Positions 19,920 through 31,900 of a DNA stretch of 64,000 nt are shown piece after piece. The stretch lies in the NCBI GenBank assembly GCA_963920665.1, contig OY987273.1:7876501-7940500 (forward strand). The letters are read 5' to 3'. The notes under the pieces are model-generated. The model was not told the origin of the DNA. It saw nothing but the letters and a program-made list of their open reading frames with translations, and did no database searches. The translations under genes were made by a program, and so were the position numbers. Position 1 is the first letter of the stretch. Every line of letters begins with the position of its first letter. This DNA comes from Straminergon stramineum. Its lineage: Eukaryota > Streptophyta > Bryopsida > Hypnales > Calliergonaceae.

Positions 19920-21848
19920 TTGAATGTGGAGTGTGGCCTTCATATAGTTAGCCAATCCACGATTGGTAGAATAAAGAAGGAGCACTTCAATAATGTTTCC
20001 ATTAAGCATGTAGGTAGCTCATTTGCCAAGTGTACGAAGTGCAATGAACTACAACAATTCATTCTGAAATCACCAAAAGGAAGCTTGGACTTTGTGGAGT
20101 TCATGAAGCAGCGAAGTGAACATCTGAATCATCAAGCATCCTGCCATCGATTGTATGCCACATGGCATGAAGAATCTAAGAGGAAACCTGAGGAAATATT
20201 GAGCATCATTCACGACAAAATGGATACAAGGAAGACGGCTCTTCTAAGAATGCGGGTGACAACAAAGGTCACACAAGGTTTGGGTCAGCTTCCTATGAGT
20301 GTAACTGGTATGGTCACTCATGGTCATGCCGACAGTGCATATGCCCATTATGGATGAGCGTACTGGTTAGGCGACTCGAACTTCACTATCTCACCGTTGG
20401 CTAAGTTGTTTTGTCGACTTGAAGGTCCACCGATTCGGGAGACTCGCAACCTCTTCCCCTATCTGTGTGCGAATACATTGTTTGAGGCATTACTTAGAGG
20501 GAAATCTAGGTGTATGGACACCTTGAAATTGATTCCAGAGGATGCTCGACGTGGAGCTCGCCCTCCTCCTAAGAAGCTCTATTTTTAGCTTAACAACTCT
20601 ACTAAAGATAACAAGAACTAGTATCTCATGGCGTTCTTGTCCTTGCTTACTGCAAGAGGAGTATTCTAGGAAATTTAGGTGGGTTTTCTACTAGTAGGAT
20701 ATACTCACGATGACATTGATGCATAATTTAGCCACCTATCCAAGGCTTTGAAGAGCAAGAATACATTTGTCATCGCGGACCTTATGAAAGCCTTCATGGA
20801 GTCCCAAGAACTATCATTTATGCCGGAATTCATCCAAGAGGTGGCGGATTTCAAGTCGTTTGTCAAGGTTTACCTGTGCAACGGCACTACTAAACTGATT
20901 GGTTTAGGGGAGATGCACCTCTTCCGGTTCTATGTGGATTGTCATGGAGTCCCTGTCATGAAGTATAAGAAGTCAGCAATTGATTCACAGTGGCTACCAT
21001 CTAATGGACCTTCACAATGCCTGTGGAAGAAAGACCAAAGCGGTTGGCCTAAGCTACCTCTGGGTTGCCCTAAACCTGTTCCTTTCAAGCCCATGTGGGG
21101 TAGCGAAGTTCCCTCATCATCCGGAAATCCAGAGAAGGCGGTGGAAGCAGCATGGAAAGCGACCTTGAACAAGGGTTTGATTCTGTTAGGATTGGGGAAG
21201 TACATTGACTTTTGGGAAGATGGAATGTCCAAATGCAAGGGATTTGTGACCACATTTTCTCCATATGTCAAGTATTGGAAGCGTGTGTTGTGTGAGGTGA
21301 AGGAGCCACTTCTGGACTGTCCTACGGAATTAGTTGAAGGCTTCTGGCCAAAGTACGATTGGAGGGTGCAAAAATCATCTTCCTAGTAGTCGACAATTAA
21401 TCCTGTCGACATCCTTCCAGAGGAAGAGGAATTGGAACCTTATTGTGGACCCGCAAATGAGGCGCCAAGGGAAAGCTTCAATCCTTGGGTTGATATTTGT
21501 CTAGGTTCGTGGGTTCTGCTCTAGCCCGAAGACCCCTCAATTTGTGTTGTCTAGCAAGGAAGAGCACTATGCGAGGTTTGCAGAGAAGAAGGCCATGTCA
21601 ACAACGAGAAGTTCCTGCTCCAATATTGGAGACCGGATAATTCTGAAAGTACGATGAAATTGAGGTACCAAAATTGTTGGTATGGGAAGTGGGTTGTTGT
21701 GAATACACCTCTCACTTGGGTGGATGCATCTTTTGTAGTATACGCAACTTAGTCGAAGAAAGTTAACCTGAAATCACAAACTATTCCTAGGAAAAGTAGA
21801 GAAGCTGCCCTTGCGAATTTGAATAGGGCTAACAAGGTGGACCCTTGA
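19920..21848 (+). CDS. DUF7869-like nuclease core and C-terminus of A gene
   Basis: The exon starts after a TACTTGCAG acceptor. It reads SFAKCTKCNELQQF, then IIHDKMDTRKTA, VTGMVTHGHADSAYAHYG, LNNSTKDNKN and VGYTHDDIDA (about 20590-20730), then KSKNTFVIADLMKAFMES and a C-terminal LQYWRPDN domain. The C gene shows LDNASRDNKNRW and FGHTHKDIDALFG at the matching place. The acidic residues in DKMD, L(D/N)N and DIDA are candidates for a DDE-type triad; here the LDN position is LNN. At least eight in-frame stops, mostly TAG, interrupt the frame, so this copy is not functional as read. Confidence 0.7.
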
Positions 21849-21876
21849 TCGACTATTGTGTCCTGATCTTTACGGC

Positions 21877-22051
21877 TATTAGGAGATCTCCCAATTCCCT
21901 TCTTTATTTGTCGTAACTATGGCAGGGATTTCGGAAGATCTCCCGATGCTTTGTTTTTCTTAGCCGGATAGTGGCACAAATATCAATTGATCTCCCGATG
22001 CTTCGTTTTGCTCAACGTGGTATGGCAGGGCCATTAGAAGATCTCCCGATG
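21877..22051. repeat. A palindromes at the 3' side of the DUF7869-like gene
   Basis: Four copies at about 21877, 21926, 21980 and 22032 are spaced about 50 bp, with decayed left halves and well kept CTCCCGATG right halves. They are the last A palindromes to the right, which suggests the element ends soon after 22.05 kb. Confidence 0.8.
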
Positions 22052-25000
22052 TTTCCTTCTGACTGGCGCAAAAGTAGGAGCCTGCGTGTCCACATATAGT
22101 TTCTTGTCTTTCAAGGTTTAGGGACCACCGGTTCTTGTGAAATCTTCTCTGGTGTGTGGAATGCCTTCACTTTATTCATGAAGACCGAAATGTGTTCTTG
22201 TTTTTCTTCCTTCAGGGTAACCTCCAAATCCCATTTCTTAGTCATAGCAGGTGTTGGCACTCCATTGGCTTTGCTTTTCAATATTTTCTTGTACTTGATT
22301 TCATAAGCGATTATTAAATCCTTTCCAAGTTCTCTATAACCTCATATTCAAGAAGTTGTCTTTCCTATGATAGTATTACAGTAACTGCATGGAAAGCAAG
22401 GTGACATTAATATAGTCCAGAAATTGTAAGAAAATCCTACAATTCATGAAATTCAAGACCAAACATTTACAAATACAATCACATTGTCTCAATTCTTTTG
22501 AGAAACTGAATTTACAAGTGAAGGAAAACAATGGCAAGAGATTTTTCTTTAAATGACATCATGCAAGACCTTACGCCATCATATGGATTTATTAACAAAA
22601 CAATTAATCAGGGGACTGCATTTTACAAGGACCACACATTCTAAAACAAGAGCTTTTTGTCTCAATTTATTTCAAAAACTCATGCTACAAGTTGGGAAAA
22701 GTATGGGCATGTTTCTATAAAAATCGAACACCTACATATAGAAGCATTTGAAAATTAGACTCAGCATTCATACTTTATTTCAAAGACATTGGCATATACA
22801 TTTCTTGTATCCCTTTAGGGTTGTTGTATAAATGAGAGAACATGATTCGATCATGGTTAGTGTGGTCCTTGAAAAATACATGGATTGTATTAGATTTTTA
22901 ATCAAATAACAAACGTCATAGAATTCATATAGAGAAATTTATGACCCCATACAATGTACATATTCTTAAACATCAAGATTCATAAGCACATTATATAGGA
23001 TTCATGGTTTATGCTTTATATTCTTGGATTGTATTACATTTAGAAGTTTATGTGCTTAATTGGAATGGATCCCACATTTTTTAAGTGTTTGCCTTCAATG
23101 TGGGGTTACATTTCATGCATTTACAATAGGTTATTCCTCTTACTACAGTTTCATGCATTCATTGCATTTTTTTAACTAAAAGAAATTATTATTTTTTGGG
23201 TGGGGGGAATGCTCTAAATTATGAGATGCTTAAAATGACTTGAAAGATTTAATGAGTCTCCTATAATTATTTTTCGAACTTTACCCAACTTCTTAAAGTA
23301 AGGAACTTTCACAAGTGAGAAAAATACAGTTGGAAATAAAGTAAAGAACTAAGTTACAATAGTACAGAACTACACATAAGTCATGCTAATTTTTTTGCAT
23401 ACGTTGTTAACCGAATTATCATTGCATTTGAGAAAAGAAAAAGAAAATACTTGTGGGAATGTTTTATGTGAAAAAATGACACACACAAGTTCCAATCATG
23501 TGAATTTCATGACTTCTCAATATCGATGGAGCAACAATTGTGGGTTATTTTTAAAAAGTTACTTCATAGTATAGTTAAAAAATCTATAGCATTGAGCAAT
23601 TCAGCATGAAATTTCTTTGCACCTTCAAAATAATTCAAACTAGTACACTTCATCTATCGTTACAAATTCATTAAATTTATATTCATGACTTTCCATTGTT
23701 GACATCTTCAGAATATAGTACATTGAAGGTTAATTTTTTCTTTGCTTTCATCCTATTATGAAATTAATCATAAAATCAATTTAGTATTGTCAAGAATCAT
23801 TTGAAGGTCTTTCCCTTATTTCCATGACAACTTCTACGTTCTTTTTCTCATTCCTAAACCCAATCAATTTCATACCTTCCTATAGTTGAGATATTTAAAT
23901 ATAATGCACAATTCTGGGTGTTTTCCCTAATTCCATCTCTAACAATAGTTACAGCATCAAAAAAACATGTCATGTTGTTAATTTTAAAAATATATATCAT
24001 CCAAAGTTGTTATAATCAATTGATTCAATTGGCCATTTTTTATACAATTAATTCGGTTATTGGATTTATTGCTACCTACTCTAATCTTACTTTCATGTAA
24101 TATTCATTTTCAAATTCACAAAACATCTTATCCAAGGTTTGTATAGTTTCTTTTATATCTCTCTTTCTCTCTATATCTCTATATATGAAATACTCACTAG
24201 AATATCATACAAAGCATCAAAGTGAAATGTCCTCACAATTATTCTAGTCTGCTTTCAGTAAATGACTGAAAATTAATTTGGACTCAAAGTTGCCTTCAAG
24301 ACGTTTGTTCACATCCCATAGAAATATGTACTTCAAAATCCTATTTTTATATGACTGATGAAACACTATTTAAAGGCTATTGATCCTAAAAAAATTGAAA
24401 ATGGATAGTGCTTCAAAAAGGGTTTAGTTCACTTCAAAGTGAATTCAATACAAGAATTAGGTACCTTCCAATATGTAGGGGGTAGGTTTGAAGGGCACCT
24501 GAAACTTTGGTCTAAAAAATATGAAAAACATGTAGTCATTTTGAAAATTCCTATTTCATCCAATGAAAGTTTATAGAAAAATATTTCAAGTGGAACTCAT
24601 CAAAATTACAAATCAAATCTTTCATGGTTGCTTTATGAACCTCCTACTTTATCTTTTACATGTATACCTAATCCATTTACTCCTACATTTTGACATATGT
24701 GAAACAGAAGAAAAAATGTAAAGTTCTACGATAAAATGAAATTTAAAATAACAATTAATTGAGTGAAGAACTTTGAACAGGAAGTTGCTAACAACAACTT
24801 TTAGATCACACGGTTACATTCGTGTCTACCATTATATTTGTATCTACTCCTTTCACTAGTATTTGTATATGAAAAATACAATGGCAAAATTAAAAGCTCT
24901 TTATATATTATGTTTTGCTTCAAATATTTGTATTTTCCATGAAACTCTTTTGCCTATGTAGATTTCAAAATATATAAATTTCACTCTCTTGACTTTTAAT

Positions 25001-25889
25001 TCTCTAAGATTTCTTATTTAGTGAAGGTAGTTTTAGGTGGATTATACTTCTACTTTAAAAATTATTTCAATGTGATTCTAGTCTTGGGGGAACCATTGTA
25101 TACAACACTTTGATCTAGAATTTATACTTTCAATTTTTTTGAAATATATTGACTATGTCAACCAATTAAGAAAAGGAATAATTACCATGGTCACTAGCAA
25201 AAAAGACAAGGATGTTTTCAATCCAAGGGTTGTGGGAGCATCTCTCTACCTAGTGGGATAAAAGTGCAATGATTAATCATTATAATTTGTTTTTGTCAAA
25301 TTGGGAAGTCTTCTCTAGAAGTTAGTACAAAAATGAATGTTTTTATTATTTCATCAGTCAGTGATTGATATGGTAAAGACAAGAATAATTTGCATGGCAC
25401 TAGTGTATACTAAAACAAATGAAGAGTAAATGACTCATTCTCTATCCCTCTTAAGATATTAAGGGATGGAAATATATATTCAACATGGAGTTGCACATGA
25501 GGAACATTTTGGATACTAAGTGATATCAACCTACAAGGGTAACTGAAGTTATCAACAAAAACAATTAGGTTATGAAAGGAAGCTTTGTGGTATTTGTGGT
25601 TGCACACAAACTTCTTAGGATTTTTTCCTCTATAAACAAATAGGACATTAGTGAAGGTGATCAATAATCGGTTGAGTATATGACGAGAGAAGTTGTTAAC
25701 CTTTAAACACTAGGCTGGTAATCGTGGAAATCAACTATTCTGAATCTGTGTGACATTATCCACTTTACAGAAACCAAAAAAATTCATTGGGAGTCTACCT
25801 ACCATAGAAGATCTTTTCCTACCATTCCTAATTTCGATGATGAATAGTTGCAATTCATTCCTACAAAGGAGAATTCCTTATCATTCATC
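22052..25889. other. AT-rich intergenic DNA
   Basis: No gene is supported. A CT/AT microsatellite (TCTCTTTCTCTCTATATCTC) lies at about 24160-24185. Short open frames are AT-rich and unconvincing. Confidence 0.6.
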
Positions 25890-27300
25890 AAATAGTAATT
25901 GTCCACCGCGTCGGTGAGGGCTTCAATTAGGGCTAGGAGAGACTTGGGTAAGATGAGAGGGTATTGGTATTACAATAAAGAATTGTGTGTAAGAGGAGGG
26001 TCAGGTATCTACATGAAGACCGACTACAAAGACATAGACTATGTATCCTTATGCAATCCCGGGTACATGGGGAGGGGCCGAGTATGTGGATGAATACTAG
26101 TATACATAGATGCAAACCTAGGTATGGGCAACTGGAATTACATCTGTCATTGGGGTGCTAGGGTTTGGTGCACAGAGCTTTTGTTCTGTTTGTTTCTAGT
26201 TAGCTTTCGTGTTGCCTAGAAGTTTTTGCATCATCGGCGAGCGATCTCCATTGCTGGAGACTGTTTCTATGTGTGATTGAGTGAGTAAGTGCTTCCACCT
26301 CGTCGACGCGTGCTCCTTGTCTCTGCTATTTCCTTGTGCGGTTGGAGGGTTTTTGATTTTGTCAGAGCGGTTCCCTCTCCTTCTATGTCAATGAGTGCTT
26401 CCACCTCATCGGGTTGTGCTCTTAGTTTTTTTTGTTTTTGTATGCGTGCGGTTTCAAGATTTGGACGTTGTTGAGGTGCTCCCTTTTCTCTTGCCTTCAG
26501 GTTTGTGACTGTCTCTACAATCCAGCACTAGGAAAAAGTAGGGTTTGCTGAAATTTTAGTATTTCGTACTTGTTTTTCTTGTTATATGAGTGTGTTTGTA
26601 GTCACATGTGGGTTGTATTTGGCATTGTAATGACCTCAATTTCCATGTTTGTGTTGGAGGTTCTTGCGTGTTTGAAGGTGTTGGACATGTTGCAAAGTTT
26701 TGTGATTTGTTTTGTTGTCTATTCAACTTCGTGTGGAAAATGTTGTCGTCTTTTTCGTGGTCTTTGCTAATTCGTGGTCATTGCTATTTCTTTGCGTAAC
26801 AAAAGCAGAGCTTCATGGTTTGGAGATGGTGGGCACCTTCAACTTTAGAATGTGTCAATTGAATGCTGTAAGTTCTGTTACCTTGTAGCAGTTCGTGTAA
26901 TTTGTGGTATCCTATTAAGTTTGGGTTATATTGGTTTCAATTTTGTGTTACACCGTGAATGTTTTCTTGTGTTAGACGTGATCTCATTCTTCTTTACACT
27001 ACTGTAGGATTCTTTTCTTGATATGAATATAAACATTCTAGGGTTGCTAAACCTCATTGATTAGTATATTTGCATCAATTGGATTTAAAGCCATTGATGT
27101 GTGGCCCTAATTTCTGTTGTATGCCTTAAAGTTTGTGGTGGACAATAGGGTTAAGCAACATTGGGGTTTAAGGTTTCACTTTAAAGTTTTGGGATGACAT
27201 GTTCAAAAATGTTGTCTTCAGGTATTACTTGAATTGTGATTTTGTTGGTGCAAGGATCGCTCTATGCTGTTGAAGATTGTGCACCTTTTTTTTCCAAGTA
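25890..27300 (+). promoter_or_regulatory. GC-richer leader-like segment upstream of B gene
   Basis: This block is G/T-rich on the plus strand with TTGTG and TTTCGTGG-type sequence, and stands out from AT-rich DNA on both sides. It resembles the block before the C gene (55850-57000) in composition and position, 1.5-3 kb before the first recognised ATG. It contains short frames without recognisable content. I interpret it as promoter and 5' untranslated sequence of the B element. Confidence 0.35.
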
Positions 27301-27755
27301 AGTCTAAGAAGCTTTCCAATTACATATGTTATGTTTTTGTATTTAGAGATCCACATGTTTATGTAGTTGAAGGGTTGGAGTAGCAGGTTTAGGGTCAACA
27401 ATATGCGTCTGCAGATTGCATAACTATGAAATGAGTAAGATTTTGAAACCATGAAATGTAACCCTAATTTTTTGGTCTTCAGAAATTAGCGCTAAGTTCC
27501 AATGGAACTAAATGCTAGTGTAGTCATTAGTGTAAACCATCAAAAGTTAGGTGATTTTATCATTGGTAAACATCCATATGACACTTTAGCTACGTTTGAG
27601 CTAAAGCAACATGTACAAATGCCTTCAAATACCTATGACAAATTCATGAAGCACTAACGAATCCTTTAACACCGACACCTGAATCTGAAAATTTAAATAA
27701 ATTTCAAATGAAATGATTAAGATCTATAAACTTGAACATAAAAACAATTAAAAAA

Positions 27756-27862
27756 ACCTTCATGTTGCATGCACTTATGACGTTGTTCTTCACTATAGTT
27801 TAGCTCGAAGCGAGCTAAACTACAAATGAGAACGACGTTATAAGCACATGCAACATGAAGGT
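27756..27862. repeat. 107 bp hairpin centred on a B palindrome
   Basis: Left-arm ACCTTCATGTTGCATG and GACGTTGTTCT pair with right-arm AGAACGACGTTATAAG and CATGCAACATGAAGGT. The whole forms an imperfect inverted repeat of about 107 bp with the B palindrome (27798-27820) at its centre. The arms are much longer than in any other copy. Confidence 0.85.
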
Positions 27863-28798
27863 GAGCTAACAAGGTTAAACATATAATGGAATAATATACT
27901 ACCATGCAATTTAGCTTGAATCGAGCTAAATCATTAGATTAAATATACATCACCTATAAATGAAATGAAGGCTCAAAACGTTTGATAGTGTTAAACTCCA
28001 ATAACATTATTAAATTGAGTTCCAAAACTTACTAAACTTATGTGCATTCAATCACGAACAATGGAGAATAAAATCTTCTTATCCATACAGTTTAGCTCGA
28101 CTCGAGCTAAACTGCATAGGTAAATGAATACTTGCCATTTAATTCAACAACATCTTGCCTTTCTTGTTCTCTTCAGCAACAATCGACAAAGAACAAAACA
28201 ATGACCTACATTTAAGCTCGAGTCGAGTTGAAGTTTAGAGAATAGTTGACTGAAAAAATTTTGAGCCCACACCTTAGCTTACAGAAGAAAACAATAATAA
28301 AGTTTGAGACATTTTAACTTAGTTTGAGCTGAACTACATGGATTAGAGAAGAGAAAAATGTTTCAGTACAGTGCAAAGAAGTAGATACAAATATAATAAA
28401 CATGAAAAACATATCATACAAGAAAAACTACGTAGAGGTCTTCAAATATTATTTGTAGGAAAACCCTGAACTTTAGCCTTGGTTGATTTAGCTCGGGTCG
28501 AGCTAATCATACATCATAAGTCTTATAAATCAATAGACAAATGTCTTGAAACGCATCTAATAAATCCTTCAATAGAGTCTACGAAGCCCAAGCATCATTG
28601 TTTCACTTACAACCTTGATCATGTCATATTAGCTAGACTCATGCCAAATGACATTTCTCTGAAGAGTAATTGATTTCAATAATGAATGGTAGACCATATA
28701 GATTTTCCCCAGCTACAATAATAGAGCAATAAAAATGTCAGTATATTTATACTTTAAATGACTTATCACATGTCTAATTAGCTCAAATCGAGCTGAAT
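27798..28798. repeat. B palindrome cluster upstream of B gene
   Basis: Copies lie at 27798, 27910, 28091, 28211, 28318 (half), 28487 and 28777. The consensus is TTTAGCTCGA, one base, then its reverse complement. The copy at 28091-28111 is perfect. None matches the A palindrome. All lie within about 1 kb upstream of the first recognised ATG. Confidence 0.9.
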
Positions 28799-28832
28799 AT
28801 ACACAACGTTTAATTACATTTTCTCTTGTAGG

Positions 28833-30284
28833 ATGGAAGAACAAGTTGCAAGCCTCGAGCAATACTTCCAAAGGTGTGAGGTCTAGAACCCAATAGTTAA
28901 CAATGCGGAAGACATGATGTTCAGTGACGGAGAGTTCTAGGAGTTCAAAGACCTACAAAAAGTTGAGAGCTGGAGTTTCCAGATCATCCCCTTCGTTAAT
29001 GACATGTCATTCTTGTATAAGTTCAAAAACTCTACAATTTCTATTCAACTTTCCTTCAAAGAGAAAGTTAAGGACGTTGAAGCGGACGCTCATCCAATTA
29101 TAAAGATCAAGTGCATGACAGCGGTTCCAGAGATTCCACGAGAGCAATAGTATCACTTTACGATCGTCTTAGACTCTATTCTCATTCCCTTCAGTTTGAC
29201 TCCTTTCCTCAGAAGTCTTGAGACTTATGTTTTCATCGATGAGGTGAAGGAGCTCGAGAAGAAAGTAGACAACAACGAGTGGCATAATAGGGCCGGCACA
29301 CCAATTATTTGGAGGCGCCTTGTTGCTAAGCTTCGTTTCATGTTTAGTGATTTGAGCACACTAAAAGGGAAGCTAGAGTTATGAAACGAGTAGACGAAAG
29401 TTTGCTCTATGTCATTGAACACAAGTACCCCTGGTGGGAGTATAAGCTCCAAACGTAACTCAATAATTGAAATCAGGTCAGGCAAAGGGAAAAGAGCCAG
29501 TCAAAAGCAAGTAAAAACTCCCATTAAGAAGCAAGGGAGAAAGTCTGGTGCTTCTGCATCAAACCAAATTACGCCAACAAAATCAACGGAGGGGTCAGAA
29601 ATAGTAGAGGGAAGTCATGTGGACGAAATGCAAAACGTTCCTCACTCTCAAAAAATAGAGAAGGAACTAGACTTGAAGTCGGTTCGTGAGGTTTACCAAA
29701 GATTTTGAACTACATGCGAAGATGCATATGTATTTCGAGTTGGTCAGAAGAAAGAGATCAACATCTCCAAACTTATTGTTGCGCTGTCAACATTCAATAT
29801 ACCGTCAAAAGAGAATCGAATTGTTGATGACATGGTCAATTGGCTTTTAAATATTCCTGACAAGACTAACAAGCAAACACTTTACGATATGCCTGTCGGT
29901 CACATGGAGAAGCCCACTACATGAGAGGCCATCAAGGAAGGCTAGTTTTACATTATTAACAAGTAGCATAGCGTGGAAGCGAGCAAGTGGATATTAGACA
30001 ATGGTAATGGTATTAATGAAGAAACCAAGAAACACTTCCAGAAGTGGGATTGTTTTGTTGTGTGGTCGACGAAGGATGAAAAATTGTGAAATATATCTGC
30101 CTATTATAACTGAACGAATCACTTCATGGCAACAAAGTTGTCTTGGGCAACAAACATTTTGGGAGCCCGATCATTATGGGAGGCCATGGGTTGGCCCAAA
30201 ATTCCAAAGGAGGTCTCATTCGTGGGGACTACATCGAGCATGAGACATACTATAGAAAACTTTCGCAATAGAGATAAATTCAAT
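28833..30284 (+). CDS. N-terminal, basic and ParB-like exon of B gene
   Basis: It begins MEEQVASLEQYFQRCEV. An N-terminal domain of about 180 residues follows, with YHFTIVLDSILIPFSLTPF near residue 115. A basic patch comes next (GKGKRASQKQVKTPIKKQGR, 29480-29540), then the ParB-like region with FYIINK, TAG, HSVEASKWIL at 29940-30000 and KWDCFVVWSTKDEK. In C the matching words are GQFIIINGQHSV and RWDAYIVWLLDHNKLWNIS. About six TAG and several TGA stops occur. The exon ends at an AAT/GTAAGT donor at 30285. Confidence 0.65.
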
Positions 30285-30403
30285 GTAAGTATTTGAGGTT
30301 GATAGAACTTATCTTCTCTTTTGTTTATGGTTTCTATTGTGATTGAGTTCGATTTGAGCTAAATCGAACAAGTTTAACATTGTGCCTTGGATGAATTCTT
30401 TAG
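30285..30403 (+). other. intron 1 of B gene carrying a B palindrome
   Basis: A GTAAGT donor at 30285 and a TTCTTTAG acceptor ending at 30403 bound a 119 bp intron. A B palindrome with slightly decayed left half lies at about 30343-30364. It sits at the same place in the protein as the A intron 4536-4889 and the C intron near 59170-59410. Confidence 0.75.
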
Positions 30404-31745
30404 GAATTTGAGAAGGCTATTTACATATGATTTTCTATGATCGATGTCAATAAAAACTTGAAGTTGTCCAAGACCAAGTACAAAGAGGAAAAGTTGAAGC
30501 TCACAAACGAGTTCAAGCTAATCACCACATTAGACAATGTCTATAATCTCTGGAAGGACGTTATCATGGCCGCAATGCATGGAGAGCTCTTTAATCCTGT
30601 CACCGATAAGTTGTTTAATGCTAGAGCGGATTGGAACCTAGAGAACTACATGTTCAGTTGTGAATTCTTCAAGTTCTTGGGGAATTTGAGCTACGACGAG
30701 TTGGCAAAACTTGCCAACCATATTTTCAACCAAACGGGTGAGAAGCGGAAACATTGTTATCCAAAGGTGACAATTAAAGCCATTACGCCGGTGCTTGATA
30801 GTTGCTACACGACAAAGGAATGGGCGGAAAGATGGAAACGAAAACATCTAGTGAAGAAGGAGCTTCACCAGATCAATCCTGAGTTGGGCCTGATGAATGC
30901 CAAGAACAAGATCATTGTGGAAAATTGGAAGGTGTTTAAAAAAGAAGGAATGTTTTCGAGAGACACCATGGACGTCCTCCTTGATTGGCCAGAGGAGAGA
31001 TACTTCAGTGAAGCCAAGCTAGTTAGATTGAGGAACAAAACATGTGCCCAGCTATCCTAGGAAGCATTTGCTTTCTTCCAGGTGTTCTTAGAGCACAAGA
31101 CAAAGTTCATGAAGCCAACAGCAAGTGGTCACTACAAGACTTACAATGAGAACAACAATCGTCACTTAGATTGGCCCTCGGGTGCTTGGAAGGCGGAAAC
31201 CACGAAGCGACTGGGACTAGGAGTGGTAGACTTTTGTACATTGCCGCGGAACGGTAAGAAGGAGAAGTCCACTATGGACAGTCCATATTTTGTTGAGGTC
31301 ATAAGCTCAATGTTTAAAAAAGAGCCCAAAGTTGAAGACCTCTCTTCGTGGCTATTTATTTGCATTGACAAAAAGGAACAAGCGCAAGTTCTAAGATATA
31401 TAGAAACCAACAAGGTTCTAGACTCCTACAACATTGAGTATGCTGGTTATTATGCAGGGAAGAATGATCAGCTAGGAGATTTAGTGGCAACTAGGACACC
31501 TAAAAAGGTTATTCTCATATTTTTGCAAAACCCAGAGAATCCTGTGCAAGTCAAAATTCCTGAAGAGTTTTAGTGTCCAGAAACAGCTACATACATGAAG
31601 GCGCTTGCATATAGTGAGCTCGAGTACCAGATGAATAATCCGGAGCTACGGATGGAATTATACTGGTGGCTTATCAAGACGTTTTGTACTTCGGGCATGT
31701 GTGTATTCTCGGCATTTGCTGGCAGAAAGCTCACCTGCGCTGCCA
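30404..31745 (+). CDS. methyltransferase-like exon of B gene
   Basis: A region of about 440 codons is broken by TAG at 31058 and 31571. It includes EFFKFLGNLSYDELAKLANH, which aligns closely with C (EFFKHCGHFTDNNFRTFAQH), then YPKVTIKAITPVL and EWAERWKRKHLVKKEL. The C-terminal part has MELYWWLIKTFCTSG followed by CVFSAFAGRKLTCAAI, resembling beta-class methyltransferase motif I (F-x-G-x-K/T) near the C-terminal end. A candidate for motif IV, VVDFCTLPRN, lacks PP and an aromatic residue, so catalysis is unlikely. The exon ends at GTAAGC at 31746. The methyltransferase assignment is tentative; the homology to A and C is stronger. Confidence 0.55.
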
Positions 31746-31900
31746 TAGTAAGCTACATTAAAGTACTTTAGCTCGATTTGAGCTAAACCACAACTAAACC
31801 CAATTGTAGTACTGGAGTTGTCTACATTGTTTCTTTGTATGTCAAGAGGCATGTTCATTTAGCTCGGATGGAGTTGAATAGCGTAGATGGTTTTCTAACT
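31746..31900 (+). other. intron 2 of B gene carrying two B palindromes
   Basis: A GTAAGC donor at 31746 matches the donor after the motif I-like segment in A (3179, minus) and C (60754). B palindromes lie at 31767-31787 and 31858-31878. The acceptor is not clear and may have decayed. Confidence 0.65.

Larger units (their letters stand above)
14193..21848 (+). pseudogene. A element DUF7869-like transposase-type gene
   Basis: This plus-strand gene has recognisable exons at 14193-15107, about 18850-19226 and 19920-21848. It is collinear with the minus-strand C gene at 46640-49491: N-terminal beta-rich domain, a WYIIH / WWTIH motif exon, a KCTKC zinc-like motif, IIHDKMD, GHAD-type and DNKN / THDDIDA motifs, and a C-terminal QYW domain. 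I recognise the central part as DUF7869-like, and the spaced acidic residues suggest a DDE or RNase H-like nuclease. Many TAG stops show decay. The first intron contains a 3.4 kb satellite-like block and the second contains an A palindrome array. It diverges from the A chimeric gene, and both carry the same palindrome. Confidence 0.7.

Noticed and set aside
20942..21271. Minus-strand frame opposite the DUF7869-like exon
   Set aside because: Shadow of the plus-strand exon, which aligns with the C copy.
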